Counted from the stretch's first letter, positions 25,049 through 38,756 are shown. The stretch is 64,000 bases of DNA from Trogon surrucura (GCA_020746105.1 CM036617.1:174496412-174560411), one strand, 5' to 3'. Made by a program: numbers and translations. The notes: a model not told the origin generated them from the sequence alone.

Positions 25049-25936
25049 CTTATTCCTAACCTTTTCAGAAAATCAGGAAACACGGGAAAATTTTTCCTAG
25101 ATCCAGAGAATCATCTTCACTTTAGACTCAGGTGGTTCACACTTCTGCAGGTGCTGTTTCCTGATTTTCTGAGTTAACAGGAAGCAGCAGCTGTTACCAG
25201 TGCTGTTGTCTGCCTGTGAAATTAAGAAACATGGAGCTGCAACTGTTACTCCTGTAAGAAAATATTCCTTTAGAAACTAAACACAGTCCTGAGTGCTAAA
25301 ACACCTGACCTTGTTGAATGAATCTCATCTAAATATCGTTACACATTTTGCCGCCAATGGTTTTATCGTCATATAAAAGAATTTATAGCAGCATCCCTAA
25401 AAACTCTGGAGTGCTTTCTACCCATTAAAAATAAAAACTCTTTATTTAGATATACAGTGCACAAAATCTTTTGCCAGGCTAAAGCAAATCTTGCCAACAC
25501 CAGCAACGTTATCTTGAAATATTGCCAAAATTATCTCTTCCTGCTCTATGCCCATTATCTATAAAGCTCTGGTTCCTGTACATACGTATATATATATAAA
25601 AATATGCAGATTTCTATACATATATATATACACCTAAAATTAGGTGAGATCCTAACTGTCCTTTAAACATGGAAAAAATATTTTTAAAGCATAGTCTAAA
25701 TTTACTCAAAAACAAAATAGAAGAAGACCATGTACATGTATCATATTACTTTACTGAATATGGGTGGAAAATCAAAGCCAAATATAATTCTAACGCTGCC
25801 CTTAATGCTCTTATTCCTTTTCTTTAAATGAATTTTTTTCTGTTGTACTTGCGAACTGCTTTGGTTTAATAAGATCATAAGAAATGTAAACATCTTCTTG
25901 GCCATGTACACTTTCTAATGAACAAAATAGTAGAAA
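25049..25936. other. AT-rich non-coding stretch with TA-rich patches
   Basis: No gene recognised. Two short (TA)n patches occur near 25585-25600 and 25619-25632. Otherwise unremarkable. Confidence 0.5.
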
Positions 25937-26009
25937 ATCATAGAATCATAGAATGACATAGGCTGGAAGGGATCTTAGAGATCATCTAATACAACCTCCC
26001 TGTCATAGG
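25937..26009 (-). mobile_element. CR1/SINE 3' tail fragment
   Basis: The first 73 bp match the terminal 3' UTR shared by the SINEs and the 11144 CR1, including the ATTCTATGAT octamers at the left end. It stops abruptly near TGTCATAGG, before any coding or tRNA-like part, so it cannot be assigned to LINE or SINE. It lies just left of the CR1 patchwork. Confidence 0.8.
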
Positions 26010-26054
26010 TGTTTCCTTTTTAAAAGATAAAGTTTAATAGAAACAAACAACAAT

Positions 26055-26260
26055 GATTTGGACAAGGTGATGGAGTACACCCTCAGTGCACTTGGCTACC
26101 TGGGCACACTGCTGGCTCATGAGCACCCTCAGTAAATTTGCAGATAACACCAAGCTGGGTAGAAGTGTTGATCTGCTTGAGGGAAGGGAGGCTCTCCAGA
26201 GGGATCTGGATGGGCTGGATCACTGGTTCCAGAAACTCATAAGGTGGCCAAAGTTCAGGA
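26055..26260 (+). mobile_element. CR1 RT fragment, plus-oriented, with mutated catalytic box
   Basis: Encodes the CR1 palm motif as KFADNTKLG (about 26135-26160). The second aspartate of the FADD catalytic pair has become asparagine. The fragment continues into a [11 protein letters not shown] stretch. Between 26087 and 26123 it carries an inserted segment flanked by the direct repeat CACCCTCAG (26078-26086 and 26124-26132). The insert itself reads as antisense CR1 (reverse complement of a [13 protein letters not shown] coding stretch). It abuts an oppositely oriented CR1 piece. Confidence 0.75.
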
Positions 26261-26274
26261 CTTGACATTTGGCA

Positions 26275-26720
26275 ACCTCTCCTGGTGTGTCACCACCCTC
26301 ATAATTTTTTTTGCCTTGCTTCTAGCTGGCATTCCCCATCTTCCAGCTTGTCTTTCCATTGTGTCCTTCTGGGAAATGTCTGGCTTTGTCATTCAGTTAG
26401 TAGCAATACAGCCTTGCCTGAGACTTCCCTTCTTTAGGCTGACCAGATGCAGCTCTCAGATTTGTATGTCCAGTGCTCCAGACACCTCACCATCTCGGCA
26501 ATCTTCTGCTGCATTTGTTCTGGTCGGGTACTGGGGACCCCAAAACTGGACACAGTCCTCCAAACGAGATGTCACAAGAGCCAAAGAGAGGGGAAGGTCC
26601 ACCTGCCTGGATCTGGTGATGGGGTGCAGCCCAGGTTGTTGGCAGTCACTTTCTCTGCTGCCAGACTCCTTAGAGGCTCAGCTTCTGTTTGGTGTCCAGA
26701 ACATGTTTTTCTGCAAAGGT
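26275..26720 (-). mobile_element. CR1 ORF2 C-terminal fragment, minus-oriented, degraded
   Basis: The reverse complement shows a degraded CR1 ORF2 C-terminal region: an LDTKQKLSL segment near 26690, a region equivalent to VQFWGPQ (plus strand CCCCAAAACTGGACACAG at about 26538-26555), and a weak region equivalent to the TRGNG...LPREV part toward 26290. Several stops and frameshifts. It meets the plus CR1 fragment at about 26260-26275. Confidence 0.72.
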
Positions 26721-29700
26721 GCTATCCAGCAGCTTTCTAGATAGGTAGATGGACAGATAATTGCATGCACATATACGTACATGTGTGCATTTGTGGACAT
26801 ATTTATGGAGGGGTAACACTGAAAAAAGTCTCCCTTTCTGAGATCTGATTCTGTTGTTCTCCAAGCAGAAGTTTCACAGATTCCAAATGAACTCAACAAC
26901 TTGAACCTCATTGTATATGTAATTAATTTTGTCTAACTTAATATCTAATTTGAATAGCAAAGGGATATTTTATTTCTTCTCCGGGTGAATCAAGAAATTA
27001 ACCTATGTAAAAGACACACTTAAAAGGGACTAATCACACAAAATTTCCTGATAGAAAATACACGCATTAACCTTGAATGAAGTTTCAAATCCTGGACGGT
27101 CATCAAAAATTAAATTAACATTTTTTTTTTCTCCACAAATTTTTCCTTTACTGCATGCATGTGTACACACATACCAAAAAACACAACAGAAAATCTCCTG
27201 CAATATTGTGAAAATGCTAGCTCATCACAGAGAGTCAGTGAAATTGTATGCGCTTTAGAAATCCAGAGAAATAGGTTATGTATCTTTTAATTTTTTTCAT
27301 CCTTGGTTAGTAACCTTTGTATTCAATTTCCTTTGTTGATTGAAAATTGTCTTATTAATCCATCATGTCAGGACCATAATTCCTTCCTGGTTCCTGAACA
27401 AATTATTCACAAAGAGAATAAATTAAAATGCTTCTGGGGGAAAGACCTGCTTTATAAGCAACCCAAGTATCTAATATATTACTCCTAATTAATAAGAATA
27501 TCTAAAGAACTGAAAACTTTAAGTTATATTATTAGATATGCTTCTGTTTCTGTAGGGATGTTCAGAAGTGCTGGTGTGCTTTAACCACAAGTGTTCACTG
27601 TGCAAAAACATCCAAGAGAGGAAATAATCTCTTCCATAGTTTAATGCTTTCTCCACACTTCACACATAAAATAAGGAAAGCAAATTGAAGTGGAGGGGCT
27701 GGGAAAGTCTGGTACAGGTCTAATTTCCAGTGATGTCTTTTCCTACAAGTGTAGCAAGAGCGATTAACACATTCCTTCTCACTTTGTCTTTCCCTCACAG
27801 CTTCTGAGAGTGTGTCTGGTCCAAGCTTCCGTTTTAGGAGATTCTAAAGCTATAAGATGTCAAAAAGGGATGGATAAAGTGACATGGTGACTTATGGTTA
27901 GTGCTTCTATTATGGATAAATAAAATAATATTTTTTTGATCAAGAAAGTAGCATTATTTTAATAACACACATTTCCCTGACACTATCAGGGATTTATTGA
28001 TTTTGTTTTAAAGGTTTCAAATTCTGCTTTTGAGAGTGTTCTAAGACATCTAGATGTATCTATCACTTTGAATGAGATTGATTTTATCTTTATGACCTGC
28101 CATTTCCAAAATGAAGATTTACTCTCCCAAATTTTAAGATAAAAATATTCTACCCAGTGGCACTTCCCATAGCTTTTCATTAATACGTACCTCTGCTTAG
28201 TAGGATAACCTGAAAATTCTGGAAGTCAGATTAACTTCTGAATTTAAGTAATGTCAAATGGTAGAAATCTTATCTTATAATGGTAACTCTAAGAAATATT
28301 AGAATCTCACTTAATCTTGTTAAACTTAATGTTTTTTAACTTTTCTGATTGGAATATAAATAAATAAACAGGATTCAATATAATATGATCAAAATATTTT
28401 GACTCTACTGGAATAATTTGGTTTGATAGGTAATAACAAAATACATTTTATTATAAAAATACACAATATTTCAACTGAATGAAATAAATTATTCAGTCAT
28501 GTTCCATTCAACTGAGAAGAAATCAATGCAATATTAAGAAGAAAAAAATTTTTAAGTTTATCAACATTTCATGAACAAGAAAAAGAAACAACGATGTGTC
28601 AGAATATTTTTCAAAAATACTATTGTTCTTTCATGCTTTCATAAGGTTACTATACCAGGCTACTGACTAGTTTGTGATACTAATATTTGTGGATTTTAGT
28701 TGACAAATTACAATGAAGAGGGCTATTGTTTGCCTTTACAATACCCACAAATAACAGAACTCAGTTACATTTTAATTCTTTATGAAAAAAAATATTGTGT
28801 TGTTTTTAGTGAACAGTAGTAAACCTCAGCTTTTTTTTAGTGTATGGAAAAACGTGAAAACCAAACTGTGTTCTACCTTTGTGCACATGCATAATGTCAG
28901 AAATATTTCAGAAAAAAATCTGGCTTTTATGTGATTACGATGAACTCTTTTTGGTTGTCCTAGGAAGAATTAAGGACAATCATGGTGTACATGATAGAGT
29001 AATCTACGGTGGTGTTTTTGCAATCCCATCGTCTTTCACAGAATGTATGTTTTGTGGTGCATTAACTGTGTGAAGAATTTTGAGTCCTCTGAATCTTTCT
29101 GAAATCAACATTTTTCTGTGTGGTGTAATGCATTCTGCTTTAGCCAATACTGTCTCTACAAAGTACTTATTCCACATCTGCCATATGAGTTCATTTAAAA
29201 AAATACCTTTCGTATTTTGCTTCAAAGTTAATTAGTTCAGACAAAGTTATCTTGCCCCTCTTGGATAGCAATACTGATAGACAATCTGACTTTGCGACAG
29301 GAGTCATCTTTAATCCTGTGTCCCAAGAAGCAAATATTTTGGGTTTTATTTACATGTAAAGAAAATGTTATTATTAATAGTATTAGTAGTAGTTTCATTT
29401 CTTGTTTGTTTGGGGTATTTTTGCTTTTAAATTTAAGTTCCATGTAAAACCAGAAGGAAAACAAAATGAAAGCCTGGTGAGCCTGTTTCTCCCAGGAAGG
29501 TTGTTATTGATCCTGAGACAGTGGTCATAAGGAGAAGACTTATTTGCTACACTTTTAGTGTGCCTAAGATGGCCAGGCAAGGAAACAGTGAGGAGTTTGA
29601 CACAGTCTCTGTGTATTTATATTACTTCCTTTCAGTTACTCAGCGTAAGTTTTTCTTTGGGATACTGTGGGGTAGGACTGATCTTCCACATTGCTGGGTG

Positions 29701-29789
29701 TTTAACATCACTTCCTGAACCAAGGTAACAGCTGCAGCGGCTCAGTGGTGCATAGCAATGACACGGCGTACATGCTGAAGCCTAGGCCA
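26721..29789. other. AT-rich non-coding stretch
   Basis: No gene, RNA or classified repeat recognised. Very AT-rich, particularly around 27900-28850. Scattered open frames do not resemble known proteins. Confidence 0.5.
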
Positions 29790-30074
29790 TGGCAAGGAGG
29801 GAGTGATAGAACGAGCAGTAGCAGCTGCAAACTGAAAGAGAGTAGATTTAGATTAGATATTTGGAAGAGATTCTTTTCTCTGAAGGTGGTGAGGCACTGG
29901 AACAAGTTGCCCAGAGAAGTTGTGGAAGCCCCCTTCCTGGAAGTGTTCAAGGAGAGGTGGGATGTGGCTTTGAGCAACCTGGTCTAGTGGGAGGTGTCCC
30001 TGCCCATCGCAGGAAGCTTGGAACTAGATGATCTTTAATGTTTCTTCCAACACAAGTCATCCTATGACTCTATG
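29790..30074 (+). mobile_element. CR1 LINE 3' end fragment
   Basis: Encodes the last part of ORF2 in one open frame (SRFRLDIWKRFFSLKVVRHW, LPREVVEAPFLEVFKE), ending in a natural stop at 29985-29987. A short 3' UTR follows and a worn tail (CCTATGACTCTATG) ends at about 30074. Frame preservation over about 65 codons suggests moderate age. The sequence left of about 29790 is uncertain. Confidence 0.88.
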
Positions 30075-32854
30075 CCTTTGGAAGGATGTTTTGCAAACCA
30101 AGACTGCAGAGTAACTGAGGGACATGTTCAGACTGCACTAAAGAAATCTATCTTTCTTCATGTTCCCAAACAGCATAGCTCTGCAAACACAAGTCCTAAC
30201 TACTTGTATGCCTAATAAAACAATTTATACTCCCCCAAAATAAAGAATAATAGGCTATATAGTGTTCTTATTTAAAGACATTAAGATGTCAGGTTATGAA
30301 GTGAAGGGTAGGTTGACACAAAAGTGAATGAACAAAACAGGCCAATGATTTACGTGGACAGTTGTAAGAAATGTTTGTTCTCTTAAGTATTAAGAAAAAA
30401 ACATTCAGAAACAGCTCCTCAATATTAGTATGGGCAGAACGCTGAACAAACCAATATTCAAACTAAAGCTTAAAAAATTTGTGGCACTACTTGCACATTG
30501 TAGTTTTCTTGGATAGTATAGAATTGGATTTGATGTACCAAAATGTCCCTTCAAGACATACATCATATGAAAACAACTAATTTCAATTCATTTACTATTA
30601 AATTGTATAATCAATCAATCGTTCTGAAGTACACTTTTGAAAGATTCCCAGAGTATATTATTTTGAATGATGTATATTAGCATTCCACAGCAAGAAGAGC
30701 AAGAAAGTCACAGAGATGTTTATACTTCCATGTCCATGTTTTTTCTATGGAATATTTAAGCTTACTTTTTTTTTTTTCTGAATTGAAGATCAGATAAACA
30801 TTTGTCCTACTAACATTGGAAGAAAGCATGTAAACTTAATGATACACATTGTTATTTCTGATTTCAAATTAAGGAAAACCACTTTTTTTTGTTATAAAAA
30901 CCTGAAAATTAAGGTTTCATACCATGAAATATATTTACTTTTCTAAAGTTTCTTCCATTAAAAACATAGTTTTTCCTTTTATACTTGTTAAATTATAGTT
31001 TTTAAAAGTAATAATAGTTGATAGGATATTTTATTCCAAAATTTTCTGAGCACTATTGTAGCAATATAATACAACTGATATTTTCTGCCCTATTTGTCCT
31101 CATTTTTGAAATACTAAATATTATGAATATTTAAGTTTGCAAAAAATCTTTTTCAACTATATTAATCCATGCATGATTTTAAAAGTACATAGTTATGTAT
31201 TTCTTCCCCACATTCAAATTCATCTTGTGACCACTCCATACATAAGAAGTCATAGTTTATGTTTTCTCGACAATGTCTTTGATAATTGCTGGTAGTGTTC
31301 TTATGCTAGCTGAGGAGAGTTCCTTGGGGACTCAATCAACACAATGTATTTGTCTAGTTTGACTTTGCTGGTCCTGATAAGAATGAATTCCCTTAACATT
31401 GAATGTATAAAGAGGCCTGTCCAACCTGATCCTGTATTCAAACATGAACTAAGATAATTTTTGTACAGAACATCTATGTATCTTAAGAAATCATAATCCA
31501 TCATTATAGGTCTTTCAGTGAAGTCTCATGAGCAAAATCTCAGTTCTTTTCAACATGGCCGTCTAAACGTGGTAAAAATAGGGCTTGTTATATATGTCTA
31601 ATTACGTTAGTTTCAGCAGTGAACTAGAACAGTTAAAGTTTCAGCATAAAAATTTAAAATATTGACATTCTGTTGCTGAGTGAGTGTGAGTCATATTTAC
31701 AAAGTTATAATCCTTTGTCTCTCTGTAGGAGATGATTGTTACAAAAATGTAATTTTAGAAACTTTTGTGAATATCATAGACCTTCACATACTACAAATTC
31801 TGATCTGAGTATGTCCTGCTAAAGTATTAAAGAAAAAAAAAAAAAAAAAAGAGCTCTCAGAAGTGTCCCTTTAAGTTAAAAGGCTTGAATAGTGTAGACC
31901 TGAAAGCTACATATAAACCAATCAATATATTTTTGTTTGTTTGTTTTGGGGACTTTCTTGTACAGCCAGGGGAAAAGAAAGTCTACTGGTTCTGTAACAC
32001 TTAAATACACCTCATATATTTGAACCATTAGATGCAGTGTCATTTTCTGACAGAAGCAGGAACAGTAAACATCACTACACAATGGAAAGATAATTTCATT
32101 TGAGACATTATCATGATACCTTCTTATAACTGGAGTCACCAGAATCAAATCAATGTTGAAAATTCAATACTGTTTGATGGCCAGCATGATACATAGACAG
32201 GGGATGTAACAATATAAATATATATAGGAAATAAATATATTTTTAATTTAACTTTGGCTGTTTCTTGTGGTGTTTACAATTTGTAAAGTATAAATCATAT
32301 TTTAAAATATTTGTATGCCTGTGTTTGTTATATGTAGATTGCACCTCACTCTTTGTTCTGTACTTCAGAGGGAGAAACTTGACCTTCTGATTTGATATAT
32401 ATTGCTCTACCCCTTCTCATTTCAGAGAGAGTCTCTGCAAATTGAAAATCACATTAGGAATTAAGAGGTGTCAGTTTGCTGCAGTGAATATCAAAACATC
32501 TTTAATATAAACCAAAAATATTAATGTTCACAGAGTTTTAAAGTCAGCAGGAGTAGAATAACAATGTAAGAAGAGATAGGAGCCATCTGCACTGCACTAT
32601 GCACCGATATTGAAAAAGAATTCAACTGAAATGCATAATTAATATGCAACCTAACCCAGAAAGCATTTCAAAATATTTGACAAAATTATTTAGATTCTAA
32701 GATTACTTTGTTTATTTGTAATTCAGAGAACAACGTAAAACCTAATCCGTACAATTTTACACATAATGTGTTAATACCAGCAACTTCCATTTGCCATGTC
32801 ACTTCTAATAACTTTTGATTCGACATCAAAGTGTACATTTAAGTATCTTACATC
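30075..32854. other. AT-rich non-coding stretch
   Basis: No gene or classified repeat recognised. Contains A18 at 31833-31850 without a retroelement body upstream. Confidence 0.5.
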
Positions 32855-34010
32855 CCCAGGTACCTCACGGATCATCATCTAGTGCAACCTTTCTTGTTAA
32901 AGGCACAGTCTAGACAAGATGAACCAGCAGCCTATCCAACCATATCTTAAAAATGTCCAATGCTGGAGAATTCACAACTTACCTGGGGAGATTATTCCAA
33001 TGGCTGATTGTGCTCAGTGTGAAAAATTTTCCTCGTGTCCAAACGGAATGTGCCCTGCAGTATCTTGTACTCATCACACCTTGTCTTTTCCATGTGACTC
33101 ATTGCAAAAAGGGAGTCTCTATCTTCTTTGTAGCCACCCTTTAAATTCTGAAACATAGTGATAAGGTCTGCCCTAGACCTTCTCTTCTGAAGGCTGAAAA
33201 ACACCAATTCTGTCAGACTTATATGGCAGGCTTCCCAGTACTGTGATCATCTTTGTGGCCCTTCTCCGGACCCTCTCCCACCTGTCCATGCTTCTTCATA
33301 TATCAGGGACCAAAACTGGACACAGTATTCCAGATGTGGCCTGACAAGCACTGAGAAGAGTGAGATAATTACTCCTTTATCTCAGCAGATCATGTCTTTC
33401 TTGATGCAACCCAACATCAGGTTAGCTTTCTTTGCTACTGCAGCACCACACTATTCGCTCATATTGAGCCTGCTGTCCACCAACATCCTGAGGTCCCTTT
33501 CACTACAGCCACTCTCCACCTGTGCAGATCTCAGCCTGTGCTACACTGCTTGATTATGTCTTCTCAGGTGCAAGACCTTTCACTTGTCTCTGTTGAAATT
33601 CATAAGGTTCTTGTTAACCCACTCTTCCAGCCTATCTGGATCTTCCTGTAGGGTGTCTCTTCCCTCTGAAATGTTTGCTTCCTCACTCAGTTTGGCATTA
33701 TTGGCAGACTTCACCAAGGTATGCTTGATCCCATCATTCAGATCACTTACAAAAATATTAAAGTGTTAAGTGTAATATCAATCCCTGGAGGACTCCGCTT
33801 TTGATAAACTGCCAGTTTGAGAAGGAGGTATTTATCACCACCCTCTGTGTGCAGCCTGTCAGCCCATACCCCACCCACCGCACAGACCACTAGTCTAGAT
33901 GGTGACACATCAGTTTCTCTAGGAGGAGGCTGTGGGGAACTGTATCAAAAACCTTGGAGAAATCCAGGTAGACAATATCTACCCCAAAGACGAGAGCTAC
34001 CCAACCTTGA
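32855..34010 (-). mobile_element. Old, decayed CR1 LINE (RT palm to 3' end)
   Basis: Reverse complement runs from the RT palm motif VDIVYLDFSKVFDTV (near 33950-33990) through a decayed catalytic box reading KSANNAKL in place of FADDTKL (about 33690-33716). It continues through [12 protein letters not shown] and FFSLQKRRSRADLI to a 3' UTR ending near 32855. At least seven stops or frameshifts interrupt it, and an internal deletion lies near 33775. This is the oldest-looking long CR1 in the window. The GC-richer sequence at 34010-34130 continues one open frame but is not recognisably CR1. Confidence 0.85.
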
Positions 34011-37000
34011 GTGCAGACCTGGAGCAAGCAGGCAGTTTCCACAAAGGCAGCACAGGGCCCAGCCCACCGTGGGCCACAGCAATGGGACCCTGCACTTCTG
34101 TCACCCAACCGGTCTGTCAATTTAGGTCAGTGATGCTAGACACCAGAAGGGCAACACTGTCAGAAAATCTCAAGCAAGTTACAGCAGCCTCCAGTTGCAA
34201 GCCTATCTTACTATCTAGTCCAAACAGTTCCCAGTCTGGTGGCATAGCAGTTCAGAGCGAAAAAAGATGGTGTTATCCTGATAGACATCACTGTCTACAG
34301 ACAGTCATTTCAAACTTGTTCAGAAATTGAACAGTCTTTCCCTGTTTTGCAAAAGATGTATATTTCATCAGAAGGAAGGTTGAATGTGGAATTCCCCCTT
34401 TTTCTAAGTGACAAGATTTAACATTAGTTGAAGAAAAATTTTCCTAATATCTAAAGATGAAAGGTTGATCTTTTAATTTAGGCACTTTAGAATCTGTACA
34501 ACTTTGACAGTCAAAGGAGCTTTGGCTCTTATTTCCTTAAGCCTTTCTGAACATTTTACCAGCCACATATTTTTCAAGTTTTATTTCAGATGTGTATGGT
34601 GAATAACTTATTTTTTTAAAAAAAATCTGAAAATAATCAGGCTATTAAGAAATATTTGCACAGCAGTATTTTGTAACTAACAATACTGGGTTTTCTCCCA
34701 TAAGTAACCTTATTTTCAAACTCTTCACTTGGAGATTGAATTATAATCACTAAACGTGGTTTGGTTTACCTTACTTAAACAGGGAATTCATTAAAACAGG
34801 ACAATTTCCAAAGTAATTCTATTTACTCATCATCTTGAATGAGGTGTTTAATTTCATCCAGAACTCAGAATAGCCAAGGGAACATAGGTTTATTTAACCT
34901 TGTCATTACTTTGGGGATATATACTATTTATAAATGTATCACAGCTTAGAAGACTTAATATCTCTGGCTCTCACACTGCTTTGCAACAGATACAGTATCT
35001 ATTTACTTGCCAAACATAAGTGCGGTAAAGATAAATTAGTTAATGTGGACACAGCACTTTGAAAATTTTGACCTTTATATGAATGCAAAATATTACTCAT
35101 ATGGGGCTCATACTTATTTGGGCCAAGATACTGCATGTTGTTGTTTTATTACTGGTTACATACTGTTTGATTCTGTATTCACATACACAAAAACTTCATA
35201 AAACATGTACTTCCCTTTAAGTTCTATTGTTTTGTTGCCTTTTTCTTTTTTTTTCTGCTTTGCTCTTTATTTTTTTTTTTTTTTCATTTGAGGATGTTGG
35301 TAGTTATTATGATAGCTTTGGGAAACATTTTCAATAGATACAGTTTATCTAATCTCAATCTATCAGTGACAGTTAGTTCAGAGATGAATTCAAATTAGTC
35401 CAGAAAGTATAGTAGCTGTTGTGAAATAATATGTACCTTGATGTCAATTCATATTTTTTCCTTTGTGCTGTTTAAAGCCATCCAGTTTCCCACACTGTTC
35501 ACCCACACTTTTTTTTGTAACTGATTTTCATTTGCTTACTCTTTTTTTTTAAAGCAAGTACATTTCAGTACCTATTTCACTTTAAGTGACATTATTTTAC
35601 ACCTTTCATCTCTTTTTGTTAAACTGTGCTAAGTTAGTGCTTCACATTTCAAAAAATGTCTGGAAAAAAAAGTGGGAGGAAAGTAGCCAATGTGAGTGGA
35701 AAGGGACCTAATTTTCACAGACTAGGAGAAAAGTTTTACTTTGATAAAGTCACTAACAAAACGCTGGGTGATTTCAATACAGCTGTTATTTGACAGTAAC
35801 TCTGAACTTAACACATTACATTTTAAAGAGGCTAATTCTCTTATTACCTAAAAAGTCATCCCACACTTCAAATCATTTTGGTTCTTCCTCTTCAGGTTGG
35901 ATTTTATGCTAAAGACACTGACATGAGGACACTTTCAAAATTTAGTAGGAATGTGTCATAATACTCATAATGCACAATGCTGCTAGTTATTTTGTCCTAA
36001 ACACTTATAAATCTTTGACCTAACAAAGTCCTTTTACCTTGTAACTCCTTTTATAAATATACATAATTTAACATTTTGCAGAATGAGAAAGAGGAATACG
36101 AATGTTAAATAGCTTACCTAATATCCTGGATGCAATTTGTGTGATGAGTTGAAAGCACTAGTTTAAATATGATGAGATTCAAATGTCACTTGCTTATGCA
36201 CCTGAAAAAGAATCAAACCAAAAGTTTTACTTGTTGTAGCTTTATAAACTTCTACGATATTTATGTAATTATGTTTGGGTGAATCAATTTTTACACTGAC
36301 ACAGTATCAGACACACGGGTTAGTCAGGTGCATCTTCATCTGTATTTTTATGCAAAACCACATCCAAATTTTTAATACATCTCATAAATATTAGTAGGAG
36401 AATGACTTAAAATGCATTACTGATGTAAAATCATAAAGTTCAATTACTTTAATTATCCTTTTTCAGAATATTTTAGGAAGAGAACATTGTTGTGCTGAGT
36501 TCCTCCTTAGTCTTTAAAAATAAAATTAATGTTTAAATTACTTTGACATTAAAGAAGCATAATTTCAATTAGAGATAAATGTCCATCTTAAGAAGAATTC
36601 ATACAAAAATTATTACATTTAAACAATGATGTTAACATAGAGGATGAACCTTGTCAATATCATGCAATACATAAGACTAGGATTTTAATATTTCCTGTAA
36701 ACATACAGAATTTCCTCTCAGTGGAAAGATACAGTAAAAACTCAGATATCCTAACTCTGATATGAAATTTGATTATCATTAATCTTTGATACCTGCAATA
36801 AAAAAAATGCTAAACTGAAGCTTTCTCCAAGAAAAGGCTGTAGGAATGTTTATGCAGTGACCTTTATTACCTACAGCAGACAGTTCAACATTGTGATTAG
36901 TGAGCATGAACTTAAATTTTAGTTTGCAGTTACTATCTTTACCTTCGTGAGATGGTGCAGGCAAGCTTTCTGGAGTTAGCTACTTTGACTTCATTTGTGG

Positions 37001-38756
37001 TCACTGTGCCTTTGAGACGCTACTCGTTCTTTCTGATGTTGAAGTGTCCCCTCCTTCATTTTCTCTTCAAAGGAGAAGCAGGCTGAGAGGAAAGCTCATG
37101 TTTTTCTCACCTGGGATGCAGCATGAAAATGTATATTTAGAGATTAATTTCTGAGTAGAAGTTACTGCAATGAATGAGTTATGCAAAGCAATTATTAAGT
37201 CTTGATGATTTCAATTAAATAAAAATTTTCACCTTCCATGATGTTTTTTTTTTAAATTGTATTTTCACAGAAATCATATGATCATAATAACAAATAGTTT
37301 TACGAAACTCCAAAGAAAATTCTTTTCCTCTTCGAAACTTTTTTAAGAGGCAGGAAATATTATCTGACATTTCAAAAATTTCCTGAGAGTGGCAATATTT
37401 CTTTCTCCAGATTTATAGTTGTAGATGATAGATGTACTATAGATGTAGATGTAGATTGTACTTAATTCTTCTTCCTTCTTTAGCTGTGCTGCTTAGGCAG
37501 TTGTAGACACTGAGACACTTTTTAGGGATTTGTTTAAGTGTTCACAGCATGACACAGTAAGCCTATATGAGGTGAACTAATACAATAGTGGAGTCAGAGG
37601 GAGTCCACAGATTCCCTAACCAACGAGGAAAAACTCTTGAAAAAGCATCCATTGAGAAATAGTATTTCAATGGGAGAAAAAAATTAATGTTTGCCAGAAA
37701 CGAAAGCTAGACACCTCTGCAAAAAAATTACTTCTGTGCAGTACCTGATGAAACTAAGATTAGATACCATCAACTAAGTAGAAGATCCAATAACTTCAAC
37801 CCTAAAAAGCCATTTTAGCTTATCTTCCAGGAAGTGATGTCAGTAGTTCAGGTGAACAAGGTTTCTAGGAAAAAGTGGCTTTTCTTGAATTTGACATGCT
37901 TATGTGGTGCTATGCTGTATATTGATCGCTTCAATATGTATTTAAATGCTCAGACATTAGGAATGCATTTCAAAACCTCTGTTTTTTAAAAAAAAACAAC
38001 TTTATACTTTTACTGACTTTGAAATTTTTTTGATTGTTTTAAGAGTTAAAAGTGGCTCATGTTAGTTTATTATGTGACTAATGCAGATTGTTCTGCTGGA
38101 ATATACAAATTTTTATCTGAGTTACTGAGCTGAAGAGCTTTTAAAGGTTCTAAATCCAGTCATTTTGGAGTAAAAAAAATAATTTCTTATTTCTCCATCA
38201 GATGCTGAAAGAAGCATAGGTAAACCTTTTTCCCTGCTGCTGCTACCTCCCCTTTCTGAGGTGATGTTGACATCACTCAGCTGGGCAATCACACCTTCCT
38301 CATCTCTTTTTTGCATATTAAGGCTCAGATATCCTTGACCACAGGCTTTTCCTTTTCTAGATCCTCATCACCAGATTCTAAAGCCTTTTCTTTTTTAGAG
38401 GCACTCTAACAAATGAGTTATCAGGTTATGGGACATACCTTTTCATCTGTTTCATGGTTTTCAGTGAAAATGCCTGTAATCTCTGCTTTAACCTCTGCTT
38501 TAACCTCTGCTTTAACCTGCTTTAAAGGGTCTGATATGTGAATTTGATCACACTCGCCTAATCCCCATAGAAGTCCAGTCTGTTAATTGTGCTTAGGCTA
38601 CATTAGTCATGTTTAATCCTTAAACACATTCTGTTACAGTTCCTGAACCCATTCTTCTGCAGATATTTGTGCACCATGCTTGTCTGGCAATACAAGTAGC
38701 ATGCCTTATGGATCGTGTGCATGCAGATGCATAGGCAGGATTCAAGAACACATCTG
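34011..38756. other. Mostly AT-rich non-coding stretch
   Basis: The first 130 bp are GC-richer and unclassified. The rest is AT-rich with T-runs (about 35270-35284) and the 12-bp tandem repeat at 38481-38526. No gene or RNA recognised. Confidence 0.5.
38481..38526. repeat. 12-bp tandem repeat, about 3.8 units
   Basis: Three exact CTCTGCTTTAAC units followed by a shortened CTGCTTTAAA unit. A small minisatellite, probably length-variable. Confidence 0.9.

Noticed and set aside
24866..25177. 103-codon frame with repeated FLSFP
   Set aside because: Produced by the CCTTT array; equivalent frames exist in other registers and on the other strand.
26244..26744. 166-codon plus-strand open frame
   Set aside because: Largely antisense to the degraded minus-oriented CR1 at 26275-26720; no independent protein resemblance.
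31833..31850. A18 as a poly(A) tail of a processed retrocopy
   Set aside because: No gene-like or retroelement sequence upstream of the run on either strand.
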